Shown here: positions 47,547 through 56,987 of the stretch, piece by piece
Numbering within the stretch: position 1 is the first letter of the stretch
How the letters are laid out: each line of letters starts with the position of its first letter
Notes under the pieces: model-generated
Told to the model about the DNA's origin: nothing
What the model saw: the letters and a program-made list of their open reading frames with translations, nothing else
Database searches by the model: none
Made by a program: the position numbers and the translations under genes
Source of the DNA: Halodesulfovibrio sp.
GTDB taxonomy: Bacteria > Desulfobacterota > Desulfovibrionia > Desulfovibrionales > Desulfovibrionaceae
DNA length: 64,000 nt
Assembly: GCF_015482765.1 (NCBI RefSeq)
Contig: NZ_JADMLB010000066.1
Location: forward strand, 62,001-126,000
Direction: 5' to 3'

Positions 47547-48743
47547 ATGAACAAACTTTTTATTAACGATCTCAATTGTGAAGAGAAAACTGTAATTGTA
47601 CGCGTGGACTTTAACGTGCCGCTTAAAGACGGCGCAGTAGATAACGACAAACGTATTCGTGCAGCTCTTCCTACCATTAATCATCTGGTTGATGAGGGCG
47701 CAAAAGTTATTCTTATGTCTCACCTTGGACGTCCAAAGGGACAGCGTGTAGAGGCATTAAGCCTTAAACCTGTTGCTGATCGTCTTGCAGAACTTTTAGG
47801 AAAACCAGTTGCCTTTGCAGAAGACTGCATTGGCGATGTTGCTAAAAGCGCTGTGGCAAAACTTGCTGCGGGTGAAGTGCTTCTTCTTGAAAACCTTCGT
47901 TTCCACAAAGCGGAAACTGATAATGATCCAGAGTTTGCAAAGCAGCTTGCCGAGCTTGCAGAACTCTATGTTAACGACGCATTCGGTACTGCCCACCGTG
48001 CGCATGCCTCAACCGAAGGTATCACTCACTACATGGAAACATGTGCTTGTGGTTACCTGCTTAAGAAGGAATTGGATTTCCTCGGTGGCGCACTTGCAGA
48101 ACCTAAACGTCCATTTACCGCAATTATCGGCGGTGCAAAAATTTCTGGCAAAATTGATGTGATCAAGGCGCTTCTTCCAAAAGTAGACAGCCTTATCATC
48201 GGTGGTGGTATGGCATGTACCTTCCTTAAAGCTCAAGGCCGTGAAATCGGTAATTCTCTTTGCGAAGATGAAAAACTGCCTCTCGCTAAGGAACTTCTTG
48301 AGCTTGGAGAAGGAAAAATTCTTCTTCCTTCTGACTACCTTGTAACTGACAAACTTGATTTCGATGCCCGTGAAATCGGCAGCGAAGCAATCGTAGCAGA
48401 AGACGCCATTACTGAAGGTCTTATGGCTGTAGATATCGGCCCTAAGACAATGGAAGTGTTCAAAGACATCATCGAAAAATCAGGTACAGTTGTCTGGAAC
48501 GGTCCGATGGGCGTGTTTGAAATCGATGCCTCTGCAAAAGGTACTTTTGCTGTGGCAGAAGCTCTTGCAGAAGCAACTAAGAAAGGCAGCATTACCGTTA
48601 TCGGTGGTGGTGACTCTGCTTCTGCTATCGAAAAAGCCGGTCTGTCTGAAGCAGTATCTCACGTTTCAACAGGTGGCGGCGCTTCACTTGAATTCCTCGA
48701 AGGCAAAGCTCTTCCTGGTGTAGAAGTTCTTTCAGAAGCATAG
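47547..48743 (+). CDS. pgk: Phosphoglycerate kinase
   Basis: A 398-residue enzyme with the N-terminal substrate motif VIVRVDFNVPL, LMSHLGRPKG, LLENLRFHKAE and the C-terminal nucleotide segment GPMGVFEIDASAKGT and GGGDSASAIEKAG. It makes ATP from 1,3-bisphosphoglycerate. ACGAGG precedes the ATG. It follows gap after 108 nt and probably shares its transcript. Confidence 0.97.
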   Translation: MNKLFINDLNCEEKTVIVRVDFNVPLKDGAVDNDKRIRAALPTINHLVDEGAKVILMSHLGRPKGQRVEALSLKPVADRLAELLGKPVAFAEDCIGDVAKSAVAKLAAGEVLLLENLRFHKAETDNDPEFAKQLAELAELYVNDAFGTAHRAHASTEGITHYMETCACGYLLKKELDFLGGALAEPKRPFTAIIGGAKISGKIDVIKALLPKVDSLIIGGGMACTFLKAQGREIGNSLCEDEKLPLAKELLELGEGKILLPSDYLVTDKLDFDAREIGSEAIVAEDAITEGLMAVDIGPKTMEVFKDIIEKSGTVVWNGPMGVFEIDASAKGTFAVAEALAEATKKGSITVIGGGDSASAIEKAGLSEAVSHVSTGGGASLEFLEGKALPGVEVLSEA

Positions 48744-48790
48744 CAATCGAGACGACATGTCACCTGTCTGAGACAGGTTATCGTTGAATG

Positions 48791-48833
48791 AAAAACGGCA
48801 TACAGGCGGTAAACGTCTGTATGCCGTTTTTTG
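48791..48833 (+). terminator. Terminator after pgk
   Basis: AAAACGGCATACAG / CTGTATGCCGTTTT then T-rich. Confidence 0.9.
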
Positions 48834-48845
48834 TTGAGTTTTCCA

Positions 48846-49034
48846 TCAAAGAAGAAAACAGAAAAAGATCTTGCTGTTATGGAAGAAATATCGCTTTCTG
48901 GAGCGAAGTCGCGGGTTCAACGTGGACGAAGGCTGTTACGTAAAATGCTATACGACTGTTGTTCATTTGAACTGGACAGCCAAAATTCAGTAATAGGCTG
49001 GACACCGCGCCAAAAGATTTGCAGCATCTGCTAA
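48846..49034 (+). pseudogene. Remnant of an ECF sigma factor C-terminus (SigZ-like)
   Basis: In frame are about 60 residues including ISLSGAKSRVQRGRRLLRKM followed by LYDCCSFELDSQNSVIGW. This pattern, with LSxSGAKSRVQRGR then CCxFExD, is the end of region 4 of SigZ-type sigma factors. Regions 2 and the rest of 4 are missing, and there is no ribosome site, so it looks like a decayed fragment. Confidence 0.65.
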
Positions 49035-49061
49035 GCCTTTATGCTGATGACACAGCTAACA

Positions 49062-49097
49062 AAAAAGCCATACCGTATTCGCGGTATGGCTTTTTTG
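49062..49097. terminator. Bidirectional terminator
   Basis: AAAAAAGCCATACCG / CGGTATGGCTTTTTT. Confidence 0.92.
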
Positions 49098-49113
49098 TGT
49101 TGGAGGCAGGGAG

Positions 49114-49731
49114 TTAGTCTCTTCGTCCAAAAGTGGATACAGGGAAGGAATCTTTATGATCGTGAGTGGCACTTGCAAGCCAGTGGATAGTCTGACCAAG
49201 GTTTTCCATGTTTGCCATGGCTTCAGCGTCACTTTTTACGTCACCTGGAGCAAGGCCATAGCCAAGGTTCCAGTAAATAGAGCCTGGAACGATCATCTGG
49301 GACATAAGGAATAAGTGGTTAATGCTGTCAAAGGCATGTGTTGCACCGCCACGTCGAACAGCAACAACTGCTGCACCGATTTTTCCGGCTAGAGCTCTGC
49401 CGTTGGCAATGGCAACATACCCCATGCGGTCGATCAGGCCTTTGAGTTCAGCGGAAACATCTGTGAAGTATGTCGGAGTACCAAGGATAATTGCATCTGC
49501 ACGAAGAATTTTTTCAAAAAGTTCGTTGAACATGTCATTTTTAATGATGCAACAGTTGTCCTTGGTCTCAAAACATTTAGAGCAGGCAAGGCATCCTTTC
49601 ATTTTTTTACCGCCGATCTGTACGATCTCGGTTTCCCAGCCTTTTGCTGCAAGTGGTGCTACTGCGTTTTCCAGTAAAATATGGGTGTTGCCGCCTTTAC
49701 GCGGACTTCCGTTGATGGCAAGTACGTACAT
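49114..49731 (-). CDS. Iron-sulfur flavoprotein / NADPH-dependent FMN reductase family
   Basis: A 205-residue flavodoxin-fold protein. The FMN phosphate loop is INGSPRKGGNTHILL; a compact cysteine cluster CLACSKCFETKDNC fits the [4Fe-4S] motif of iron-sulfur flavoproteins, and GTPTYFTDVSAELKGLIDR is the usual flavin-contact region. It may reduce oxygen species or quinones in anaerobes. It is divergent from an HxlR regulator, which commonly controls such neighbours. Confidence 0.88.
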   Translation of the reverse strand: MYVLAINGSPRKGGNTHILLENAVAPLAAKGWETEIVQIGGKKMKGCLACSKCFETKDNCCIIKNDMFNELFEKILRADAIILGTPTYFTDVSAELKGLIDRMGYVAIANGRALAGKIGAAVVAVRRGGATHAFDSINHLFLMSQMIVPGSIYWNLGYGLAPGDVKSDAEAMANMENLGQTIHWLASATHDHKDSFPVSTFGRRD

Positions 49732-49898
49732 AAAAATGTAATCCTCGTTTGAAATGGTATAAGTAGTGTTTATATCCTCATCAGCCTCGACAAAAGGTAG
49801 ATGATGGATAGGTACAGAAATAGTGACATATTTTTGTAAATATACAAGTACGGTTTTTTTTGTGCCTAGGTATCATACAGGGTACTGTTGGAGAGATA

Positions 49899-50294
49899 AT
49901 GATCCGCTTATGTGATGAAAAAGAAGTGGAAGGTAAGAAGTATAGATGTTTTTTTGAGCTGACGTTGCAGGTTATTGGCGGTAAATGGAAGCCGATAATT
50001 TTATACCATCTGTCTCAGGAAAAAGTAATGCGTTTTGGCGCGCTCAAAAAAACAATGGGAAATATTACGCAACGGATGCTGACAAAACAGCTGCGGGAAT
50101 TGGAAGCAGATAAGCTTGTTTTGCGTACTGCATATAATGAAATGCCGCCGCGTGTGGAATATTCTCTTACAGAGCTTGGTGAGGAGTTAATTCCAATCTT
50201 TATGCAAATGAAGAAATGGGGAATTAAGTATGAATATTCTTTGGCTGGTGAGCAAATTACCGGAGAGCAGTATGAAGCTGTGGAAGATTTGTAG
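49899..50294 (+). CDS. HxlR-family transcriptional regulator
   Basis: A 131-residue winged-helix protein with the HxlR core: CFFELTLQVIGGKWKPIILYHLS, then ITQRMLTKQLRELEADKLVLR and PPRVEYSLTELGEEL. The conserved N-terminal Cys (in RCFFEL) could be redox-active. It is divergent from the flavoprotein gene and probably regulates it. The ATG at 49899 follows GGAG by 5 nt. Confidence 0.9.
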   Translation: MIRLCDEKEVEGKKYRCFFELTLQVIGGKWKPIILYHLSQEKVMRFGALKKTMGNITQRMLTKQLRELEADKLVLRTAYNEMPPRVEYSLTELGEELIPIFMQMKKWGIKYEYSLAGEQITGEQYEAVEDL

Positions 50295-50311
50295 CAGCCT
50301 GCGATCAGAAG

Positions 50312-50347
50312 AAAAAAAGGCAGATTGAGTTACTCAATCTGCCTTTT
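50312..50347. terminator. Bidirectional terminator
   Basis: AAAAGGCAGATTGAG / CTCAATCTGCCTTTT with a TTA loop. Confidence 0.9.
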
Positions 50348-50351
50348 CTAT

Positions 50352-50954
50352 TTATTGGGTATGCACTGTATGCAAGCCTTTGGCGATATCAATACTTAAC
50401 GCCTCCAAAGCATCGCTCTGTGCCTGCACATAGGTACTCATCTGTGTTCCAAGAGCAGGTTCTGTGTGCACAAAGTGACGGGTTAGGAGGGATTTTTCTG
50501 TTTTGATATCAACAAGCTGCCAGATGGCATCAAGGGTGACATCCATACCGGATTTACCTTCAAATCGACGAACCGTGACGTATACCTGATAGGCAGGGCG
50601 CTGCGCACGTTCCCAAGGGTAGACGGCTACTTTGGGAGTTTGCAGCAGGGTAGAAAGGTTTTCTGCCAGTGTTTCTTCGATTTGTGTTTTAAAGGAATCG
50701 CCCCAGCGTTGGTATTCATGGATATTGATACTGTTCTGGCCTGTAGAGGTAACAATCTGTGAGCGGTCAAGGTGTCCCGGAATAGTCACTGGTCCTACTC
50801 CGACGCTGATGTCATGAAGAGGTTCCATTTGTGTTTGAACAGCCTTGGTACTTGTCAGAACATAGTATGAAGAAGGCGGGGACATTTTGCCACAGCCCGC
50901 GAGCACAATACATATTCCCACAAGAAGCAGAGTGGTAGATACTGCTTTGCGCAT
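50352..50954 (-). CDS. pqiC: PqiC-like lipoprotein
   Basis: A 200-residue protein with lipobox VLAGCG and the PqiC/YmbA (DUF330) features YYVLTS, GVGPVTIPGHLDRSQIV and WGDSFKTQIEETLAENL. It is the outer-membrane-side component of the Pqi system for lipid movement between membranes. It follows pqiB directly and ends the operon. Confidence 0.87.
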   Translation of the reverse strand: MRKAVSTTLLLVGICIVLAGCGKMSPPSSYYVLTSTKAVQTQMEPLHDISVGVGPVTIPGHLDRSQIVTSTGQNSINIHEYQRWGDSFKTQIEETLAENLSTLLQTPKVAVYPWERAQRPAYQVYVTVRRFEGKSGMDVTLDAIWQLVDIKTEKSLLTRHFVHTEPALGTQMSTYVQAQSDALEALSIDIAKGLHTVHTQ

Positions 50955-50956
50955 TG

Positions 50957-52552
50957 TTAATTCTCCTTCCCTCTAAGCAGTGATTCTGGGTGACGTTCCA
51001 ACTGGTCAGCAAGCGAGCGAACCGCACGGGCGGCCTCGCTCATTTCACGCATAGCGCGCTGGAGTTCAACCATGGTCGCAGAGTCGTTTGCCAGCAGTTT
51101 ATTTGCATTATCCATAGTTTTGCGTGTCTTTTCAAAAGCAAGACGGATTTCTTCAGATTCAGCCAGTTTTTCTAGCTTTTCACTCGTTTCTTTAATGCTT
51201 TGTAATGTTTCAACAGCATTGTTTCCGATTTCCTTCATAGGTATTTTCTGAAGTTTTTCAAGCAATGCCGTAAAGTTGCTGGTTAATTCTTCAATAGGTG
51301 TCGGAACAGTTGGAAGCTCAAGAACATCGTCATGTGCCACAACTTTAGCAGGTTTCACCGGTTTAAAGAAATCAAGTGCGACATAGAGTTTACCAGTAAG
51401 AATATTTCCTGTGCGCACTTGTCCGCGTAAACCGTGTTGGACAAGCAGGTTGAGCATAGAGTCTGTGCTTGCTTCACCAGTTTCTGAAGCAATACGCTCC
51501 AGACGTTTGCGCTCTACCTCAATGCGTACTGGAACGAGTACTTCACCGCTTTTCCAGTCAAACTCAATGCCGATATCAACGACACGACCGACAGGGAAAC
51601 CTTTGAATTCAACAGGTGCGCCAATGGAGAGACCGCGTACAGACTGGGCAAATTTGAGAAGGTAGTATTCTTTTTCAACAAATTGTTCTGTCATGGCAGC
51701 TTCCCGAGTCGGGAACAGCTGGAAAATATCTCCGGAGTCTGCAACCGGTACGCCCTTCAGGTGGTCAGGATTGGAGAGAGTAATCCCTCCGATAAGAAGA
51801 CTGACAAGTGACTCGGTATCAAAACGTACGCCATCAGCATTCATTTCTAAATCTACTCCAGAGGCAAGCCAGAAACGGGAGGCGTCTTTTACGTAATCAT
51901 CATATGGTGCATCGATGAAGACTGTAATATCAACCCCTTCACCTTTGTCCTGTAGTGAGTAGCCTACGACTTTTCCTATTTTTATTCCCCGATAGTACAC
52001 AGGAGAGCCATAGTCCAAGGAACCGAGGTCGATTGCCTTCAAAGTAAACAACTTACCGGGAGTATCTTCTGTGACAACAGGGGGAATTTCTAAACCGACA
52101 AATTCGTATTTTGAGTCCCCTTCTTTTCCGGGATCAACCGCAATATATGCGCCGGAAAGGAGTGTACTTAAGCCGGAAACATTCCCCCCGCTGAGGCGCG
52201 GGCGAACAACCCAGAAACTGGTTTGTTCATTTAAATAGGAATCAGCCCGCTTAACAAGCGAGACTGTGACTTCAACGTGTTCAAAATCTTCAGAAAGTTC
52301 GACGGATTCAACCTTTCCGATTTCCACATCTTTATATTTAACTTTTGTTTTACCGGCTTCAAGCCCTTCGGCAGACGCAAACGTAACAACAACAGTCGGC
52401 CCTTTTTCCATCATTGCGGTGTATACAAGTCCTATACCGACGAGCAGGGCAACAAGGGGAACTATCCAAATTAATGAAAAACTCTTCTTTTTATGAATTG
52501 CAGCCTGTGGGAGTTCTTCTGAAATTGCCGGAGCAGTATTTTCTTCTGACAT
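50957..52552 (-). CDS. pqiB: PqiB-like MCE-domain protein
   Basis: A 531-residue protein with one N-terminal membrane helix (SFSLIWIVPLVALLVGIGLVYT) and three MCE/MlaD domains, starting near 45, 160 and 285 (for example KTKVKYKDVEIGKVESVEL and GAPVEFKGFPVGRVVDI). The C-terminal ~100 residues are helical. MCE rings form a periplasm-spanning lipid tube. Its ATG abuts the pqiA stop (TAGATG). Confidence 0.9.
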   Translation of the reverse strand: MSEENTAPAISEELPQAAIHKKKSFSLIWIVPLVALLVGIGLVYTAMMEKGPTVVVTFASAEGLEAGKTKVKYKDVEIGKVESVELSEDFEHVEVTVSLVKRADSYLNEQTSFWVVRPRLSGGNVSGLSTLLSGAYIAVDPGKEGDSKYEFVGLEIPPVVTEDTPGKLFTLKAIDLGSLDYGSPVYYRGIKIGKVVGYSLQDKGEGVDITVFIDAPYDDYVKDASRFWLASGVDLEMNADGVRFDTESLVSLLIGGITLSNPDHLKGVPVADSGDIFQLFPTREAAMTEQFVEKEYYLLKFAQSVRGLSIGAPVEFKGFPVGRVVDIGIEFDWKSGEVLVPVRIEVERKRLERIASETGEASTDSMLNLLVQHGLRGQVRTGNILTGKLYVALDFFKPVKPAKVVAHDDVLELPTVPTPIEELTSNFTALLEKLQKIPMKEIGNNAVETLQSIKETSEKLEKLAESEEIRLAFEKTRKTMDNANKLLANDSATMVELQRAMREMSEAARAVRSLADQLERHPESLLRGKEN

Positions 52553-53779
52553 CTAATTTTCCTTCTGATCCCAAATAAGTCTTGGATCAAAGCTTTCTGC
52601 TGCAAACATAGTAATAACCACGACAGCAGCAAAATAGACAGCTCCCGGTCCTGCTTTAATAGCAGCAAACGGGTCTAGCTGAACCAGAGCAACCAACACT
52701 GTAACGACATATACATCAACCATTGACCATCGGCCGACTGCTTCTGTTAGGCGATACATGCGGGTGCGGGTTTCCGGCTTCCATTGATGGCGAAATTTGA
52801 CTGAAATAAGCAGATATACCAGCGTAATGAGTTTGAGTAACGGGATAAGAATGCTGGCGATGAAGATGACGAGTGCTATGTGCCACGAGCCTGAAAACAT
52901 GAAATAAATAACACCGCTCATAATCGTATCTGCCTGTGCACTGCCGAAAACTTCAGTAACAGTAATGGGCAGCATATTGGCAGGGAGATAAAGAACTATG
53001 GCAGCGATAACGAGCGCAGTCGTACGCTGAAAGCTGTTCGGTTTTCGGAGGTGCAATGCAGCTCCACAGCGCGGGCATGACGTATGGTGCATTTCAGGAA
53101 TCTCACTGACGAGAGAACAACTATGGCATGTTGCCGGTTGTGTGTGCATTCCTTCGTAGTCACAATCATCACGAAGTGGAAGGCGCTTCCATATGTCATG
53201 GGGATTAAGTCCCGCAAATGCTGCGATGAGAACCGGAATAAGTGCGGCATATGCCCACATTGCAGTGCCGGGAATAATGGTTGCCATTTTCCCCAGCTTG
53301 ATCATGGATACTAGAATTCCCAATAGGAAAACTTCCATCATGCTCCAAGGCATAAGGTGGCGTACCGCTCTATAGATCACTCCCGTTTTAGGAGCGAGTT
53401 TTCCGTATTGAATGGGGGTAAGAATGTAGACCAGCGCAAGCAACTGAAGCAGCGGAATGACAATGCTGGTTCCCATGACGAGTACAGAGAGTCCCTGCAT
53501 GTTGTTTGTAAACAGCCAGACAATACCGGTTATGAGTGTTGTTTCCTGAATTCTGCCTTCTACCTGCATGGAAAGAAAAGGGTAGGCGTTAGCGATGGCA
53601 AAAAGGATTAATCCGGTAAGGGAAAGTGCCAGAGTGCGCTGGGTGGTATCATGTGTTTTTTGAAACAGTACGGAACCACATCGAGAACAGACAGCTTTTG
53701 TTCCCACCGGCATCTGCGGCAGGGTTTGTGTCAGCCCGCAATCGTGGCACGTGACTGTTGTTGGTGTCGTCAAATCCAT
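52553..53779 (-). CDS. pqiA: PqiA-like integral membrane protein
   Basis: A 408-residue protein with two PqiA repeats. Each begins with a zinc-ribbon pair (TCHDCG...CSRCGSVLF and TCHSCS...CPRCGAAL) and is followed by about four membrane helices. It is the inner-membrane part of the Pqi lipid-transport system. First gene of pqiABC; the ribosome site is weak and distant from the ATG. Confidence 0.9.
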   Translation of the reverse strand: MDLTTPTTVTCHDCGLTQTLPQMPVGTKAVCSRCGSVLFQKTHDTTQRTLALSLTGLILFAIANAYPFLSMQVEGRIQETTLITGIVWLFTNNMQGLSVLVMGTSIVIPLLQLLALVYILTPIQYGKLAPKTGVIYRAVRHLMPWSMMEVFLLGILVSMIKLGKMATIIPGTAMWAYAALIPVLIAAFAGLNPHDIWKRLPLRDDCDYEGMHTQPATCHSCSLVSEIPEMHHTSCPRCGAALHLRKPNSFQRTTALVIAAIVLYLPANMLPITVTEVFGSAQADTIMSGVIYFMFSGSWHIALVIFIASILIPLLKLITLVYLLISVKFRHQWKPETRTRMYRLTEAVGRWSMVDVYVVTVLVALVQLDPFAAIKAGPGAVYFAAVVVITMFAAESFDPRLIWDQKEN

Positions 53780-54055
53780 GTGTTGTTATGATGTTCCTTG
53801 TAATTTCATTCAAGTAATCATGTGGATAAGAGAAAAAGTATAATGAGCACATAAAAAAGAATGAAGGTCGCGTTATTGATTGTTACCTGTAACGCTTACC
53901 TGATGCGGAAGGGCACGGCAATACAGAAAATAATTAATTGCTATTAATCTATTAAAGCAAACAGTTGTGGTACTATTTATTTGATAAAAAATGAGAATAG
54001 TAATCTAAAGAAAACTATGTAGGGAAACTTGATGTGGAGGACTGAGCTAGCTTGT

Positions 54056-54367
54056 TTAATAAAAAGTTGTGTCTGTCTTTTCAGTTCCATCAGGGATTCT
54101 TTTTATTGCAAAATAGGCGAGTTGCCCAAGGGCACGGAAGACTCCTATGATACCGGGAATGCCTATCATCAACCAATCCCATTTAAACACCAGCCAGCAG
54201 AATATGCATGCAACTCCCGCATATAATTCAAAGAGAGCTCTTTTAAAGCGGGTTTTTCTTTTAGCTCCAAAACGATGGTTGAGGTATTTGCCAAAAGCTA
54301 AGCCAAGAAGAAGCCAGCCTGTGAAGATAAGTAGTTCTATGTACAGTGGTATGTTTTCGATGTTCAT
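54056..54367 (-). CDS. Hypothetical small membrane protein
   Basis: A 103-residue protein with about three helices (LYIELLIFTGWLLLGLAFG, AGVACIFCWLVFKWDWLMIGIPGIIGVF). No family recognised. AGAGGG precedes the ATG. Confidence 0.65.
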   Translation of the reverse strand: MNIENIPLYIELLIFTGWLLLGLAFGKYLNHRFGAKRKTRFKRALFELYAGVACIFCWLVFKWDWLMIGIPGIIGVFRALGQLAYFAIKRIPDGTEKTDTTFY

Positions 54368-54478
54368 TTTTCCCTCTCGTTTTTTTACGTATAATAATAA
54401 TGAGTTATCAAGAGAAAAAATGATGGCATGCAGTATGTTTGTCTGTAAGAATTATACGATGAACTCGGATTGCTCTTG

Positions 54479-54592
54479 TTGACACTCATACTTTGTGTGG
54501 GTACCCATTAATTTTACACAGTGTAAATAAAGGAGTTTTTGTGTTTACAGGTAAGAAGGATGATGTGTTTCTGGCTGTTCAGGGTAGGTAGC
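54479..54592 (+). promoter_or_regulatory. Promoter, operator-like palindrome and 16-codon frame upstream of rsgA
   Basis: TTGACA at 54479-54484 is followed by the palindrome TTTACAC-A-GTGTAAA (54513-54527), then AAAGGAG and a GTG-started 16-codon frame (54541-54591, MFTGKKDDVFLAVQGR). A GTGCACC/GGTGCAC hairpin is at 54651-54669. It could be a leader peptide or chance. The minus-strand frame at 54.60-54.87 kb is not convincing; nothing else is seen in this gap. Confidence 0.35.
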
Positions 54593-54884
54593 CGGTTTTC
54601 ATCATGTTTTTATGTCCCGTAAGATTCGGGGCAGAATATAGATAGATCCTGTGCACCATTCAGGTGCACGTCTTCTGGCTTGCCGTTCTCTTTGCAGCCA
54701 CTCTCCACTACGAATTGTCGTATCTATGGAGTCTTTTGTTGTGTCCTTACAGCGACCAATAACTGACCTCCCTTTCATGTATATGTATTGTCTCTTTGTT
54801 TCACTCATGATTACTGGAATCTGCTGATATCCGTTATGTGTGCTGTGGAATAAAGCGAAATACTCTACCTTCAATGAGAAAAAA

Positions 54885-56000
54885 ATGAATAAAGAAAGTA
54901 GTGTTGAGAACTATAAAAACAATTTATTATCCCACCTGTCTTCGTTAGGTTGGAGCAACTTTTTTCAGTCAGCGCTGGTTGCTTTGAAGTCTCCTGTCGG
55001 AGTTCCAGCAAGAGTGAGCGGCGCACGTAAAAACTCGTTTCTGGTTACAGACGGCAGGGATGAATGGCTGACAACTGTATCTGGAAGACTTTTACATCAA
55101 GACGTTGAGTTGTTTCCGGCTGTCGGTGACTGGGTACTTGTGAAGGATTCAGTCATTACCACTGTTCTTTTGCGACAAAATTCCTTATCTCGCGGTGCTT
55201 CCGGAGGTCGTGGGAAGCATATGGATGCTGCACGGCAACAGCAGGTCATTGCTGCTAATTTAGACATAGTTTTCATCGTTTGCGGATTGGATAACGATTT
55301 CAATGTACGACGAATTGAGCGGTACATTACACTCATCTACAACTGCGGACTGACACCTGTTGTTCTTTTAACGAAGGCTGATACACAGGATTCTCTTGAA
55401 GATTTTGTGTACGAAGTCGAAAGTGTAGCTTTTGGGGTGCCTGTCCATGCTCTTGGCTTTCATGATGAATCGAGCTTACAGGAAGTACAGGCGTATTTTG
55501 CTGACGGTGTAAAAACAGCCGCTATGATCGGCTCGTCCGGAGCAGGAAAGTCTACATTGCTTAACCGTCTTGTAGGAAAAGAACTCCAGCGGACTGGTGA
55601 TGTAAGTGCAGCCGTTATGAAAGGAAGGCATACGACCACAGAACGTGATTTGATAACGCTTCCTAACGGTGGATTATTGATCGACAATCCGGGAATCCGT
55701 GAAATTGCATTCTGGGAATCAGGAGATGGTGTTTCATCATCCTTCGCTGATATTGAAGAGTTGGCAACAGGATGTCGTTTTTTCGATTGTTCTCATACCT
55801 CGGAACCGGGATGTAATGTCTTGAGCGCTGTTCAAAGCGGTGAGCTGTCAGAAGAGCGTCTTGCCAGCTATCACAAAATGAAGCGTGAGCTTTGGTATGC
55901 CTCCGAGCGTCAGCATAAGACGGCAGACAGGTTGGAGAAAGAACGCTGGAAGGAAGTCGCCATGTATGCGCGATCTATAAAAAAACACGGTAAACGATAA
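54885..56000 (+). CDS. rsgA: Ribosome small-subunit biogenesis GTPase RsgA
   Basis: A 371-residue circularly permuted GTPase: OB-fold (residues 25-110), G4 LLTKAD, G1 IGSSGAGKSTLLNRL, G3 LIDNPGIRE, and a C-terminal zinc site CRFFDCSHTSEPGC. It releases assembly factors during late 30S maturation. The ATG at 54885 gives the normal length; a weak purine stretch precedes it. Confidence 0.95.
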   Translation: MNKESSVENYKNNLLSHLSSLGWSNFFQSALVALKSPVGVPARVSGARKNSFLVTDGRDEWLTTVSGRLLHQDVELFPAVGDWVLVKDSVITTVLLRQNSLSRGASGGRGKHMDAARQQQVIAANLDIVFIVCGLDNDFNVRRIERYITLIYNCGLTPVVLLTKADTQDSLEDFVYEVESVAFGVPVHALGFHDESSLQEVQAYFADGVKTAAMIGSSGAGKSTLLNRLVGKELQRTGDVSAAVMKGRHTTTERDLITLPNGGLLIDNPGIREIAFWESGDGVSSSFADIEELATGCRFFDCSHTSEPGCNVLSAVQSGELSEERLASYHKMKRELWYASERQHKTADRLEKERWKEVAMYARSIKKHGKR

Positions 56001-56006
56001 AAGTTA

Positions 56007-56038
56007 AAGCGGAGCAGGGTATCTTGCTCCGCTTTTTT
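56007..56038 (+). terminator. Terminator after rsgA
   Basis: AAAGCGGAGCA / TGCTCCGCTTT then TTT. Confidence 0.9.
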
Positions 56039-56080
56039 GGTCATGGATATGTGTGGGTAAGTAAAACAAAATGGAAAAGG

Positions 56081-56746
56081 CTAGGTGTACTCAATGGCTC
56101 CGACAGGGCAGGTTATGTAGCAATCACCGCACACATCACACCGATTCGGAGAAATAGAGTAAATATTTTCGGTGGCTGTAATTGCTTTGAAAGAACATTT
56201 TTTCATGCATTTTCCACATCCGATACAGTTTTCATTAATTCGGACTGTAGGTGCGGGATTGGATAATCCGCCAAATGAAAAGGAAGTACGTTCGAGTTTG
56301 TGTGAGCGTTTTTCCATCTCAAAGTCATAATCAAAAACTTCCCCCCACGCTCGGTACAGGCAGAACGTAACCATAGCAGGATATTTTTCTATGTCTTTGA
56401 CTCCAAGCTCGAACTGAGAGTCTTTCGTTGCTTTTTCTTTAAGCTTTTCAAAAGGTATTTCGCGTACATCACCGGTGGCACGAATGGTAAATCCGGGCGG
56501 GAAGTATGGAAGGCCGTCACTGTTATGCTGGACTGATGTGGTGGGATACATGCCGCAAATGGACACAGTTTTTGCTTCGTTGAGTTGTTTATAGAACGGT
56601 TTCGTAATCATGGTACGAAAGTAAAGTCCTTCATGATCGTGAGCAAAGAGGTGAGCAATTCTTGTATTCGGAACCCCTTTGTCGACTGTAGCAAATGTCA
56701 GACAGCCAATGGTATCAAAGGCTTTGTAAATTTCAGAAATATCCAT
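56081..56746 (-). CDS. Pyridoxamine-phosphate-oxidase-like flavin domain fused to a 2[4Fe-4S] ferredoxin
   Basis: A 221-residue protein. The N-terminal ~140 residues have the split-barrel PNPOx fold (FATVDKGVPNTRIAHLF, LYFRTMITKPFYKQL), which often binds FMN or F420. The C-terminus has two [4Fe-4S] motifs, CIGCGKCMKKCS and CDVCGDCYITCP. It probably moves electrons between ferredoxin clusters and a flavin; the substrate is unknown. The start two codons into the longer frame fits AAGGA spacing. Confidence 0.85.
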   Translation of the reverse strand: MDISEIYKAFDTIGCLTFATVDKGVPNTRIAHLFAHDHEGLYFRTMITKPFYKQLNEAKTVSICGMYPTTSVQHNSDGLPYFPPGFTIRATGDVREIPFEKLKEKATKDSQFELGVKDIEKYPAMVTFCLYRAWGEVFDYDFEMEKRSHKLERTSFSFGGLSNPAPTVRINENCIGCGKCMKKCSFKAITATENIYSISPNRCDVCGDCYITCPVGAIEYT

Positions 56747-56987
56747 ATGCATCCTTCGCTTTGCAGAGCGTTTTTAGGCAGAGTGGCGGACTCTAATCGT
56801 CCTTTTGTATGGTTCGCGCAATTTTCTTGTGTGCACAAGCAAAAGCAGCGTAAGAACAACCACGTCCTAATGGATGCATGGAAATAAGAAAAAGAAATAG
56901 GTTAAGGTGTGACAAAAGATGGTAAATATCGAACTGCCTTTTGTTGTGCTTACAAATTTCAAGAAGCAGTACAGAGCACCAGCTACT

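Noticed and set aside
54602-54874. 90-residue minus-strand open frame upstream of rsgA
   Set aside because: No ribosome site, no recognisable family, and it covers a hairpin in the probable rsgA leader.
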